Shown here: one piece after another, positions 1-7,936 of the stretch | Numbering within the stretch: the stretch's first letter is position 1 | How the letters are laid out: every line of letters begins with the position of its first letter | Source: Methylotenera sp. | GTDB lineage: Bacteria; Pseudomonadota; Gammaproteobacteria; Burkholderiales; Methylophilaceae | Length of the DNA: 64,000 bases | Direction of reading: 5' to 3' | NCBI GenBank assembly: GCA_020622105.1 | Contig: JAHRYP010000008.1 | Span: 44,613-108,612, forward strand | Translations under genes and position numbers: made by a program | Notes under the pieces: generated by a model | Databases searched by the model: none | What the model was told of the DNA's origin: nothing | The model's input: the letters and a program-made list of their open reading frames with translations, nothing else

Positions 1-978
1 CAAACTAACCTGAGCATTGGGTGCCAAAAACGGCTCCATAGTAAATTGAACGCCGGTTTCCAGGTTTTTAAGTTGCAATGTGTATCCGGCATCATGTAGC
101 CAGATCAGAAATGCCAGCCATGATGCATGTTGTGCAGAAACTTGTGCATCGGAACGCGCTTCCAGAAACTCTGCAAAATTTTGCATATCGCTAAAAGCAG
201 CAACGCCATTTTCCGAAATTTGGACCTTGCCTTTTAACACCTCCGTAAGTACCCTTAGCCCATCAGTAGCCTGGCTATTGTGATAATTTTGCCTTATTTC
301 TTCCAGACTCTTTCGCACTGCATAACCAAACTGTCCACTACGCATCGACTCCACGCTCACTATGTCCGAATAATCCATTGCATGCCAATCAGGCTCTGAA
401 GGCAACGTAATGCCGGCACTATGCGCGGTAGATAGATAAGCTTCTATAGATAACGCATCCATAGATGCAGCAAGGCTGGCACAAAGCGCATACAAGGTGC
501 CAATACGATTCGAAACAATGAGCTTCTTCCAGACCATCATTTTCTCACGTAGCAAATGTGCATGCTCCTTGCGCAAATTTGCTAAATCCAGCGCCTGTTT
601 TAATTCCATCCTGATAGCAGATATTTCCCATGGCTTTTGAATATAACGATGGATTTGCCCTTGATTAACAGCCTCTACAGTTTGTTCCAGTTCTGAATAA
701 GCCGTAGTCAATATCCGGACGATGTGTGGATACTTTGTAAGTGCATAAAGCAATAGCTCATTGCCATATCCGCCGGGCATACGCTGATCTGACACCAGCA
801 CTAAAAGTGTTCCCGCATGCTGATCAAGCAGGCGCTTGCCCTCTTCTACAGAGCTTCCAGTGATCACTGGTGCGAGCGAATTGATGGCTCTTTGAAAATA
901 CTTTACGGCAGTTGCTTCGTCATCAACGAATAATATCTGCGGTGCAGTGATAGCTTGATTACCGATTACTTGCTCCAT
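1..978 (-). CDS. phcQ: PhcQ-like response regulator (3' end beyond window)
   Basis: Leftward open frame of 326 codons that runs off the left edge without a stop, so the C-terminus is missing. Residues 1-130 form a receiver domain: acidic pair D19-D20, phospho-acceptor D64 in SDQRMPG, switch threonine near T91-T92, and K115 in IQKPW. A short helical linker (about 125-150) leads to a C-terminal region with no DNA-binding motif I can recognise. It is the fourth gene of a leftward set whose other members match phcB, phcS and phcR in the same order as in Ralstonia. By position and architecture it is therefore called PhcQ, the second response regulator of that pathway. The gap to the upstream phcR-like gene is 69 bases. 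Family assignment is inference from context plus the receiver domain; the receiver domain itself is certain. Confidence 0.8.
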   Translation of the reverse strand, partial: MEQVIGNQAITAPQILFVDDEATAVKYFQRAINSLAPVITGSSVEEGKRLLDQHAGTLLVLVSDQRMPGGYGNELLLYALTKYPHIVRILTTAYSELEQTVEAVNQGQIHRYIQKPWEISAIRMELKQALDLANLRKEHAHLLREKMMVWKKLIVSNRIGTLYALCASLAASMDALSIEAYLSTAHSAGITLPSEPDWHAMDYSDIVSVESMRSGQFGYAVRKSLEEIRQNYHNSQATDGLRVLTEVLKGKVQISENGVAAFSDMQNFAEFLEARSDAQVSAQHASWLAFLIWLHDAGYTLQLKNLETGVQFTMEPFLAPNAQVSL

Positions 979-1047
979 TTTATTGCTCCATTTTTATTGA
1001 TTTGAGTGCCATTTATATTTTCAAAGCCATAGATACACAGCCAAACT

Positions 1048-2187
1048 TTAGCTCGTTCCTGAAGACTTTAATCTGGCTTTGGTGGGAGGAAATTTCAGTG
1101 TGACAATCGTGTTTGATTCGGGCGTAGACGAAATAACAATATCACCGCCAAACGAGTGCATGACACGTCGACAAAAAACCATGCCCCAGCCCTTACCGCC
1201 AGAATCTGCATGCGTTGTAAACGGAGTTTCCATCAGTCGCGACAATATATCTGGCGGTATGCATGGACCATTATTACTAATGCAAATTTGGGGGGTATCA
1301 TCAACCAGAATGCTAAAAGTAACTTGAGGCAACAAGTGCCCCTTAAGTGCTCGCAAGGCATTACTCAAGATGCTGGACAAAACCAGTGCAACGCAGTTGG
1401 GTAAGGCCGTCACCTTGAAATCTTTCTGAATATCAACCTTAATAGCTGCGTGTTGCTCAGGCGTTAACGGATAAGAATCAAGCAAAGACAACACCATCTG
1501 ATGTGCTGTCATTCCACTGTGGCAGTTAATTCGCGGGTTAATGCTATGAATCGAATTTACAAAAGACAGCAGTAAAGATAAGCAATATTGAGCATTGTCA
1601 TTGATCGCTAATGCCGCCTTGCCCACTTCTGTCATAGGCTGACACGCCCAGTTTTCATCGCTAACACGACGCTGTATTCCCTGCGAAAAGTTAGCAATGG
1701 ATGCTAGTGGCGTATTCAACTCATGCGCAAGAAAATTAAGCGTTTCATTCATTGCGATGAGTCTCTGCTGCCTTGTAGTGCGTTCCCAAGATAACGCATA
1801 CGCTTGTCGCAATGTATTTTTAACTTGAGTGACATTTAAGGGCTTTTCGAGAATACGAAATACCTCGCCCGAATTAACCGTATGCAGCAACGTCTCCCTA
1901 TCCGCATATGCGGTCACCAGAATACGAATAACATGCGGAAACTCACGTTCAATCTGACATAATAAATCGCCGCCATCCCGACCTGGCATCCGATAATCTG
2001 TAACAAGAATACCGATGCGCAAAGACTTATCACGCAACATCTCAATCGCCTCGTCCGCACCTGATGCAGTCAGCACATCAAACTCACTTTCCACTGAACG
2101 CAGAAAGTACTTTTGTGCCATCTCTTCATCGTCTACATACAGGATGGGAATCGCGCTGAAATCATGCGTATTGGATAAAGCTTTCAT
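1048..2187 (-). CDS. phcR: PhcR-like hybrid: receiver domain fused to histidine kinase
   Basis: 379 residues. An N-terminal receiver domain (D19-D20, phospho-acceptor D64 in TDYRMPG, K115) is followed from about residue 140 by a histidine kinase core: H155 in the H-box LAHELNTPL, an N-box near ISNNGPCI, and a G-box-like GGKGWGM before the C-terminus. No membrane segment is seen, so it should be cytoplasmic. This order (receiver first, kinase second) is unusual for a response regulator and is the known architecture of Ralstonia PhcR, which takes phosphate from PhcS. The start codon overlaps the stop of the upstream sensor gene by one base (TAATG), indicating translational coupling. No HTH output domain is present, so it probably acts on another protein. 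Confidence 0.85.
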   Translation of the reverse strand: MKALSNTHDFSAIPILYVDDEEMAQKYFLRSVESEFDVLTASGADEAIEMLRDKSLRIGILVTDYRMPGRDGGDLLCQIEREFPHVIRILVTAYADRETLLHTVNSGEVFRILEKPLNVTQVKNTLRQAYALSWERTTRQQRLIAMNETLNFLAHELNTPLASIANFSQGIQRRVSDENWACQPMTEVGKAALAINDNAQYCLSLLLSFVNSIHSINPRINCHSGMTAHQMVLSLLDSYPLTPEQHAAIKVDIQKDFKVTALPNCVALVLSSILSNALRALKGHLLPQVTFSILVDDTPQICISNNGPCIPPDILSRLMETPFTTHADSGGKGWGMVFCRRVMHSFGGDIVISSTPESNTIVTLKFPPTKARLKSSGTS

Positions 2188-3530
2188 TACGTCGCTCGCG
2201 GCAAGTCAAAAATCATTTTGGCCCATTCGCCCAAAGCACTTTCAGCGCGCAAAGTGCCGCCATGTCGTGTAATTACGCCATAACTGATACTAAGACCAAG
2301 CCCTAAACCTTGCCCAACAGCTCTTGTAGTAAAAAATGGCTCAAATACGCGGGATAGATTTTCCGGCGCTATTCCGGGGCCATTATCCTGCACGGTAACG
2401 TACAGTCTGTCAGCATGCCAGACAGCAGATACATGAATAGAGGGGTATGTTCGACTTACCTTACGTAATGCGAGCGCGGCATTGCTGAACAAGTTAATTA
2501 ATACGCCGACGACAGCGGCCTCATCTCCATGCACCAAGCTGTCCTGGGGAATGTCGCGCGTGATGGTAATGCCTTTAATCTCGTGCCCTACCAGACGCAG
2601 CGAAGAATTAACAGCGCGCTCCAACATAAAATCAGCTTCGCTTCGCTCAGTCTCGCTGGGGCGATAAGCGAAAATTTTAAGGTCGGAAACAATGTGCTGA
2701 ATGCGCTGCATGCCATGCTGAGCGTCAACAAGACACTCCTTAAGCGACTGTGTGGTTTTAACTGCCGGCTCTTCCATGGCAATACTGATCGCCATCAGGC
2801 AGTAATTGACTGGGTTATTTACCTCATGCAACAATCCGGCGGCCAGCGTACCGATAGAGGCCATCTTTTCCTGTTGCAGCATCTGGCCTTTAATCTCAGC
2901 CAGATTTTTATTGGTTTCTTCAAGCAGAGCATTCTTTTCTGCTACTTCGGCTTTAAGTCTAAATAATGAAAAACGGGCACGTTCGTTATAAACAGTATAG
3001 ACAATGCTGATGACAGAAAACATTATTAAGAACAAAGATGAAGTCAGGAAGTTAGTTTCAAAACCAATTCCATTTGGATGTATAGCGCAAGCAACTAAGT
3101 ATATTAGATAGGTCAAAATAGAAAATAATGTGTTTTGCCAGACACCGAATGCCAACACTATGCCAGATCCAAAAATTGCTAGCGGTAATCCGATGTAATA
3201 GGATGAAGCAGCACCATCGGTGCTATATATCATCCAACAAATCATAATTTGTGAACATAGCAACCATGCAAAGGTTAATTCGTGTACATAGATGCGCCCA
3301 AATCCTGTTTTAAGCAATCTTATTATGGACAAAATTGCCGTGATACAGACTAATCGAGCAACAATAAACGGCAATAACTCTTGAGGGTACAAACTGTAAT
3401 CAAGGCCGATACCTAACAATATAAGTGCACAGGCCGTATATGCACAACCCGGGCTGGATTTGAACCTAAAGTCACTCAGCGAAGCATTAAACTCATTAAA
3501 TAATCTATCAGTTAGTTGTCCTCGCATCAT
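2187..3530 (-). CDS. phcS: PhcS-like membrane sensor histidine kinase
   Basis: 447 residues. The N-terminal part (about 28-185) holds about six hydrophobic segments and no large periplasmic loop, then a coiled coil at about 190-222. The kinase core follows: H235 in the H-box LLHEVNNPV, an N-box in LFSNAALAL, and G-boxes DNGPGIAP and GLGLGLSIS. In the Ralstonia Phc system PhcS senses 3-hydroxy fatty acid methyl esters made by PhcB and phosphorylates PhcR; this gene lies between the methyltransferase and the receiver-kinase hybrid with one-base overlaps at both ends, so the same relay is inferred. The signal itself cannot be read from sequence. The generic call, membrane histidine kinase, is certain. 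Confidence 0.87.
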   Translation of the reverse strand: MMRGQLTDRLFNEFNASLSDFRFKSSPGCAYTACALILLGIGLDYSLYPQELLPFIVARLVCITAILSIIRLLKTGFGRIYVHELTFAWLLCSQIMICWMIYSTDGAASSYYIGLPLAIFGSGIVLAFGVWQNTLFSILTYLIYLVACAIHPNGIGFETNFLTSSLFLIMFSVISIVYTVYNERARFSLFRLKAEVAEKNALLEETNKNLAEIKGQMLQQEKMASIGTLAAGLLHEVNNPVNYCLMAISIAMEEPAVKTTQSLKECLVDAQHGMQRIQHIVSDLKIFAYRPSETERSEADFMLERAVNSSLRLVGHEIKGITITRDIPQDSLVHGDEAAVVGVLINLFSNAALALRKVSRTYPSIHVSAVWHADRLYVTVQDNGPGIAPENLSRVFEPFFTTRAVGQGLGLGLSISYGVITRHGGTLRAESALGEWAKMIFDLPRAT

Positions 3531-4705
3531 TAAGCAACCACTACCTCTGCAAATACATTGACACCAGTACCATCTACGTAAACTTTGTGTTGAGTAGAGT
3601 CATCAGGAAGAAGTAATTTCATTTGCGCCTCATCACGATAGATCAGATACCATTCCATTAAATGATCCATACCAAACTTATCAGGATTACTGGAATGTAC
3701 GTTAGTAATAAGTAGCCTGCCTTTACTACGCGTACGCGTCGCAAAGTGAGAGGTTAATCTTGAGCAAACCTTATCAGAAAAATAATCAAATAAGCCTGCA
3801 CAATAAGCAGCATCGTATTCCTTGGTTTCTGGCGAACTCTTATCAACACTGCGCTTGAGCAATTGATGCACAGATTCATGAATATAATTAATAATTATAG
3901 ATTTACCGACTTTCTCGGAGATGCCTGTCAATATGCCGCGTGTTCGCGCTAGCGTCTCCTCACTAAAATCTACTAAATCGAAAGACAAGAATTCTGGATT
4001 AGGGTAACTCTCAAGAAAACGCTGAATTTCTACCGCTGGGCCACAACCAACATTCAGAACGCGGAAAGGTCGTCCTGCCTTCTTGGCAGATTCAGCAATA
4101 CTTATTAAAAATCCCACTAAAATGTCAATGCGGTTACGGTGGGCTATTACAACATCAGCATTTAAAAATCCTGTATTCACAATCTGGAAATAAGTACTTG
4201 GTCCTTGGCGAGGATCCTCCAGCATCTGACTAACCATGACATGATCACCCGCGTAACCAAGCGGCTTGGTAAAGGCTCGAAATACAAACGGAGCTCTTAA
4301 AAGAAAAGGATGTAATGCCGCTTGGGCATAGGCACGGTGTGCAGGAGCAGCCTCCACATCAACTAACGCGGCTTCATTTACAAAAGCATCAAAGTAATTC
4401 TTTAATTTTTCCAGCAATGGTACGGCAAGTTCGTAAAAAACATCTTCTCGTAATCGCCCATCTACTCGGGGCAAAGACTCAGTCAAATCAACCTGCTCCA
4501 CCCAGCGTGAAACATCTGACAGATAAGCACGGAATTCATTTACGACAATCTGATAATCGCGTCGAATCAGAAAACGCTCAGTCCAATCCTGGACAAAAGC
4601 CTTTGCTTCTACGCCTACAGCACCCGGGGTAATCACCACATCATATAAATCTTGCCATTCATCAATCAGTGTCACCGAAACAACAGCTGTAAGACCGGTA
4701 TTCAC
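3530..4705 (-). CDS. phcB: PhcB-like SAM-dependent methyltransferase (part after an in-frame stop)
   Basis: 391 codons from a GTG at 4705. A class I methyltransferase SAM site is visible as VLNVGCGPAVE at about residue 217, followed by an acidic strand end FDLVDFS. The family makes long-chain 3-hydroxy fatty acid methyl ester signals (EF/PhcB group), with the methyl group from SAM. The GTG start is doubtful: no convincing ribosome site precedes it, and the same frame continues upstream through 12 sense codons to a TAG at 4742-4744 and then through about 59 more codons that look like the protein's own N-terminal domain (see the next entry). The product is thus either an N-terminally truncated enzyme, a product of stop read-through, or an artefact of one wrong base. 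The stop overlaps phcS as TAATG. Confidence 0.75.
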   Translation of the reverse strand: MNTGLTAVVSVTLIDEWQDLYDVVITPGAVGVEAKAFVQDWTERFLIRRDYQIVVNEFRAYLSDVSRWVEQVDLTESLPRVDGRLREDVFYELAVPLLEKLKNYFDAFVNEAALVDVEAAPAHRAYAQAALHPFLLRAPFVFRAFTKPLGYAGDHVMVSQMLEDPRQGPSTYFQIVNTGFLNADVVIAHRNRIDILVGFLISIAESAKKAGRPFRVLNVGCGPAVEIQRFLESYPNPEFLSFDLVDFSEETLARTRGILTGISEKVGKSIIINYIHESVHQLLKRSVDKSSPETKEYDAAYCAGLFDYFSDKVCSRLTSHFATRTRSKGRLLITNVHSSNPDKFGMDHLMEWYLIYRDEAQMKLLLPDDSTQHKVYVDGTGVNVFAEVVVA

Positions 4706-4741
4706 TAAGCTAATTACAACGGCTTTTCCAAGGTAGGCAAC

Positions 4742-4921
4742 CTAATTACCGATTCTGATTGTAAGGTCGCCTAGCACCTCACTGATTTGCACGATGGAAT
4801 AAGGGTTGTAAACCTCCATCACAAGCGATTTTCTTTGCAGCTTAACTATCGTGCCTCGCACAGATTCGCCAACAGTGTTTTTGAAGCTGATCAATGGATC
4901 AATTTGTGATTGAGAATACAA
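4742..4921 (-). pseudogene. 5' part of phcB, closed by an in-frame TAG at codon 60
   Basis: Reading leftward from a TTG at 4921 (AAGG at 4934-4931 is a plausible ribosome site) gives 59 codons then TAG at 4744-4742. The peptide contains RGTIVKLQRKSLVMEVYNPY and VQISEVLGDLTIRI, a small beta-rich pattern reminiscent of PilZ-like barrels and of the N-terminus I recall for PhcB-type methyltransferases. The frame is the same as the 4705 methyltransferase frame, and the codons between the TAG and the downstream GTG read as sensible protein (VAYLGKAVVISLVNTG). This is direct sequence evidence that one gene of about 463 codons is split by a single nonsense codon. The exact start is uncertain, since an in-frame TAA lies at 4945-4943. 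Confidence 0.72.
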
Positions 4922-4946
4922 ATCAAGGCGCCTTATTAAAGTTTAT

Positions 4947-5013
4947 TTACCATAATGATACCCATTAAATATGGTAATATTTTCCATTTACAATGGGATT
5001 TTTTTCCATTGTA
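4947..5013. promoter_or_regulatory. Cluster of CCAT/ATGG dyads in the divergent phcB/regulator promoter region
   Basis: Two perfect 8-bp inverted repeats lie close together: TTACCATA (4947-4954) with TATGGTAA (4970-4977), and TACAATGG (4989-4996) with CCATTGTA (5006-5013). A third nested dyad pairs CCATT (4984-4988) with AATGG (4992-4996). All share a CCAT/ATGG core, sit in AT-rich DNA, and lie between phcB and the rightward response regulator. They are probable operators for a dimeric regulator; LuxR-family proteins bind dyads of roughly this size, so the LuxR gene at 6154 is the nearest candidate. The binding protein is inferred, the repeats are seen. Confidence 0.5.
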
Positions 5014-5076
5014 TCAAAATAATTAATTATCAAAGAGACTTTTTGTGAAAAGCCAATTTTTCGGGGCAGGACTTCA

Positions 5077-6117
5077 ATGAACATACTCTTACCTATCTAT
5101 CAGCATCCGGTTTTAGTGGTATTAATAGATGACAATCAGAGTTATCTGGATAGCGTTACATTCCAGCTGGATTCACGGCTGATTTGCAAAACCTTCACTG
5201 ATACAAAAGTCGCAATTAATTGGATCAAGGGGGCATATCAGCATTGCGTGTCAGATGCGGCGCACCCTATTCACGTAGGCTACGATGATGAAACCTCATG
5301 CCTTGAACGGCGAAACGCGTCAATAAACCTGAATGAAATTTACTATGCTGTATTAAATAAACAGCGTTTTAATATTCCAGCGGTAGTGGTTGTCGACTAC
5401 GCAATGCCACATATGAATGGCGTAGATCTTTGTGAAGCTCTGCAAAATATTCCGTGTAAAAAAATATTACTTACTGGGCAGGCTGATGAAAAGGTCGCTG
5501 TTGATGCATTTAACAACAAACTTATTGATCAATTTATTAAAAAAAATGACCCAATTGCCATTAGTCGTTTAGAGCTGGCAATCAACTCACTTAAAAAAGT
5601 GTTTTTTAGCGAGCAAACCAGCACTCTAAAAGATTTACTGACAAGACACACCTATGCATTTTTGGCAGATGCCGCCATCGCGGAACTGGTCGAGCAACTT
5701 TATCAAGACCATGGGTTTATAGAACATTATTTATTCCCTAACCCATCCGGCATACTTTTCATAGATGTGAATGGTAAAGCCAAACTAATGGTAGTAGAAA
5801 CTGAAGCGAGCCTGATGGCGCATTATGAAATGGCGCAACATCAAAATGCGCCTCCGGAACTTCTTGAGTCGTTAAAAAAACATCTACTAATCCCGTTTTT
5901 CTCTGATAGTGATGGCGTATATGACAGCAGTATCAATAACAAATGGATGAACTACTGTCGGCCATCGCAACTATGCAAGGGCACACAAAATTATTACTGG
6001 GCTATTTTTGAGTTTCCTTCGCATTATTTACATGGTGATATTTATTCATACGCTAATTTCTTAATGCTGAGCAAGACAACTCCAGCCAACCAAAACCAAG
6101 CAACAGCAGAGCCATAG
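5077..6117 (+). CDS. Response regulator with enlarged receiver domain and unrecognised output domain
   Basis: 346 residues, preceded by GGGGCAGGA as ribosome site. The receiver domain is readable from VLIDDN (acidic pair D18-D19), VVVDYAMPHMNG (phospho-acceptor D107) and FIKKND (K155/K156). The spacing from the acidic pair to D107 is about 89 residues, some 40 more than a standard receiver, because of an insertion at about 50-98. The C-terminal 180 residues carry no HTH, GGDEF, EAL, HD or ATPase motif I recognise. A LuxR-type gene follows after 36 bases, so the two are probably one operon, divergent from the phc genes. It could carry phosphate from PhcS/PhcR or from an unlinked kinase. The receiver call is secure, the output function unknown. 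Confidence 0.75.
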   Translation: MNILLPIYQHPVLVVLIDDNQSYLDSVTFQLDSRLICKTFTDTKVAINWIKGAYQHCVSDAAHPIHVGYDDETSCLERRNASINLNEIYYAVLNKQRFNIPAVVVVDYAMPHMNGVDLCEALQNIPCKKILLTGQADEKVAVDAFNNKLIDQFIKKNDPIAISRLELAINSLKKVFFSEQTSTLKDLLTRHTYAFLADAAIAELVEQLYQDHGFIEHYLFPNPSGILFIDVNGKAKLMVVETEASLMAHYEMAQHQNAPPELLESLKKHLLIPFFSDSDGVYDSSINNKWMNYCRPSQLCKGTQNYYWAIFEFPSHYLHGDIYSYANFLMLSKTTPANQNQATAEP

Positions 6118-6153
6118 TCTCCAATGACTACAACGTACCAAGGAGATGCCTGA

Positions 6154-6885
6154 ATGGTGAATTTTGATAAATTATTTAGACTAATGGGATGTGATAGAGA
6201 AGAAATCTGGTCAGACACGCTTCTTTTACTGGCTGATAGTTACGGCTTTTCACAGCTATTCTATAGCATCAATTTAAACAAACAGGCGCCGCTAACATCT
6301 GCTTCAACCTATAGCAACTACGCACCCATATGGCTAAAAATGTATGAAGATTCTTTTTGGAACATAGACCCGATTGTTAAACACTGCAAGCACAGCAACA
6401 TGCCATTAATATGGGAGGAGAAAACCTTTAAATCCCGCCAGGAAATGCAGATGTATAAAACAGCACAAGTTTATGGCTTGCACAAAGGGATCGCTTTTCC
6501 TATGCACGGGGCACACGCTGAGTTTGCCATACTGAATCTGGTTATGAATGACAAAGCAAAAACGCCATCGCAACAAGAGTTAGACGAAATAATATCCGAT
6601 TGGGCTCTTATTCGAGATTATGTTTTTGAATCATCAAAAAAATTTACCATACTGCAAAGTCATGAGCAATCTGAAAAAGCATTACTCACGAAAAGAGAAA
6701 TAGAATTCCTGCAATTGGCAACCGAAGGAAAGTCATCTTGGGATATGTCCGTGATCTGCAATTGCACTGAGGCAACAGTTAATTTCCATTTTGCTAATAT
6801 TCGCAAAAAGCTCAAAGTTAAAACACGTCAGCAGGCAATTGTGAAAGCCATGCAATTAGGGATAACTTTCCTCGATGGACATTGA
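6154..6885 (+). CDS. LuxR-family regulator with autoinducer-binding domain (possible LuxR solo)
   Basis: 243 residues, start set by a strong AAGGAG site. The N-terminal part (about 15-165) is an autoinducer-binding domain that keeps the six residues conserved in acyl-homoserine-lactone receptors, here W60, Y64, D72, P73, W87 and G112 (TraR W57, Y61, D70, P71, W85, G113). The C-terminal LuxR-type helix-turn-helix is at about 175-238 (LLTKREIEFLQLATEG ... TVNFHFANIRKKL). No luxI-type synthase is in this window, so it may be a solo receptor or be served by a distant synthase. It follows the response regulator gene at 5077 and faces the phcBSRQ operon, which suggests a joint signalling circuit. 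Confidence 0.88.
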   Translation: MVNFDKLFRLMGCDREEIWSDTLLLLADSYGFSQLFYSINLNKQAPLTSASTYSNYAPIWLKMYEDSFWNIDPIVKHCKHSNMPLIWEEKTFKSRQEMQMYKTAQVYGLHKGIAFPMHGAHAEFAILNLVMNDKAKTPSQQELDEIISDWALIRDYVFESSKKFTILQSHEQSEKALLTKREIEFLQLATEGKSSWDMSVICNCTEATVNFHFANIRKKLKVKTRQQAIVKAMQLGITFLDGH

Positions 6886-6968
6886 AAGATGGCTTAACTC
6901 AAAGATGATAAAGAAAAAGAATGCGTTAAAACCCAAAACCAGTGGATGTAGTATTTTACGATTAAATA

Positions 6969-7000
6969 AAAAACGCCCGATGAAATCATCAGGCGTTTTT
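6969..7000. terminator. Bidirectional rho-independent terminator
   Basis: AAAACGCC at the left and GGCGTTTT at the right flank an inner GATGA/TCATC stem with a two-base loop, giving an A-run on one side and a T-run on the other. It separates the rightward luxR gene from the leftward lipoprotein gene at 7066 and can serve both. Confidence 0.85.
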
Positions 7001-7065
7001 AGATCAACCTAAAATGGTTAAGTATTTATCAACACATTTCAGGTTGCAACGTAGTAAAACAGATA

Positions 7066-7338
7066 TTACTCGGCAGCGGCTGGAGCAGCTTCGGCAGCTG
7101 GAGCAGCAGATTCCGCAGCCAATGTTGCTGGATCAATAGTGATGCCTGGCACACGCTCTTCAGCGGTTGGCTCATAGCCACCTGGCTCAGTAGCTGCAGG
7201 TGCAGCTGCCTCAGCAACTGGCGCAGCTTCGGCAGCTGGTGCAGTTTCAGTTGGTGCAGCTTCTTCTTTCTCACCACAACCCACTACCAATAAACCTGTA
7301 ACACCTAAAACTAATAAAGAACGCAACAATGATGACAT
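7066..7338 (-). CDS. Small Ala/Pro/Glu-rich lipoprotein
   Basis: 90 residues. The signal peptide ends in a lipobox (LLVVGC, Cys21), so the mature protein is about 70 residues, lipid-anchored, and built of repeated AAPAAEAAP-like stretches around a less simple core (GGYEPTAEERVPGITIDP). AGAGGAAATCATT before the ATG is a good ribosome site. No enzymatic domain is seen and I do not recognise the family. The repetitive Ala/Pro part may be a flexible periplasmic tether. An overlapping Leu/Gln-rich frame in the same DNA is only a by-product of the repeat. Confidence 0.75.
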   Translation of the reverse strand: MSSLLRSLLVLGVTGLLVVGCGEKEEAAPTETAPAAEAAPVAEAAAPAATEPGGYEPTAEERVPGITIDPATLAAESAAPAAEAAPAAAE

Positions 7339-7493
7339 AATGATTTCCTCTTCTTATTAAAAAACTACAATCAATGATTTAATTCAATAGCTTACTAACA
7401 ACACCCCAGTTGTACGCTCTATTCTAGCGCATTCAACATTATGTGCAACCATATTAAAAATATATTTAATAATACAAGGGTTTATACCCTGAA

Positions 7494-7913
7494 TTATTCA
7501 CCTATCAAATGAAAAAGAACCCTGCGCTTGCCGGATATATGCCTGTGCTCATATAAAAACACGCCCTGCCATTGCCCCAACGCGGCTTTGCCATCCAATA
7601 ATGGGATAGACAAATGTGTTTGGGTAAGTGCGGTACGCACATGTGCAGGCATGTCATCAGGGCCTTCAACTGTATGAATAAACATTGGGTCACCGTCAGG
7701 AATCAGGCGGCTAAAGAATGTTTCCATATCGACCAGCACATCATGATCATAATTCTCATTAATTAATAAGCTTGCAGATGTATGCTGAATATACAGAGTG
7801 ATTAGGCCGGTTTTTATGCCACTGGCTTTTGCCCAGCTAATCAGCTCAGGAGTAATATCGTAGAGTTTTCGGCCATGCGTGGAAACCGTAATTTGATGTG
7901 TTTTTTGCTGCAT
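7494..7913 (-). CDS. yjbQ: YjbQ-family protein (UPF0047)
   Basis: 139 residues, the full family length. Recognisable blocks are the HTSASLLINEN motif near residue 44, DVLVDMETFF, the histidine-bearing DDMPAHVRTAL, and GQWQGVFLYEHR near the C-terminus. Members show weak thiamine-phosphate synthase activity in vitro, and the physiological role is unsettled. The conserved His and acidic residues suggest a metal-binding pocket. Cytoplasmic, no signal peptide. It follows the lipoprotein gene at 7937 by 23 bases on the same strand and may share its transcript. Confidence 0.88.
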   Translation of the reverse strand: MQQKTHQITVSTHGRKLYDITPELISWAKASGIKTGLITLYIQHTSASLLINENYDHDVLVDMETFFSRLIPDGDPMFIHTVEGPDDMPAHVRTALTQTHLSIPLLDGKAALGQWQGVFLYEHRHISGKRRVLFHLIGE

Positions 7914-7936
7914 TGTACTTAACCTTATTTAAAGCC

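Noticed and set aside
2529..2966. 145-codon open frame on the plus strand opposite phcS
   Set aside because: Antisense shadow of the kinase domain, with no ribosome site or domain.
4742..4744. Amber codon recoding (pyrrolysine or a suppressor) to explain the TAG in phcB
   Set aside because: Other genes here use TAG as a normal stop (ccoI for example), only one gene is affected, and no pyl genes or suppressor tRNA are seen.
4936..4953. ATG at 4953 on the minus strand with a five-codon frame before phcB
   Set aside because: It reads MVNKL then stops and is out of frame with phcB. It could be a leader peptide, but nothing supports translation.
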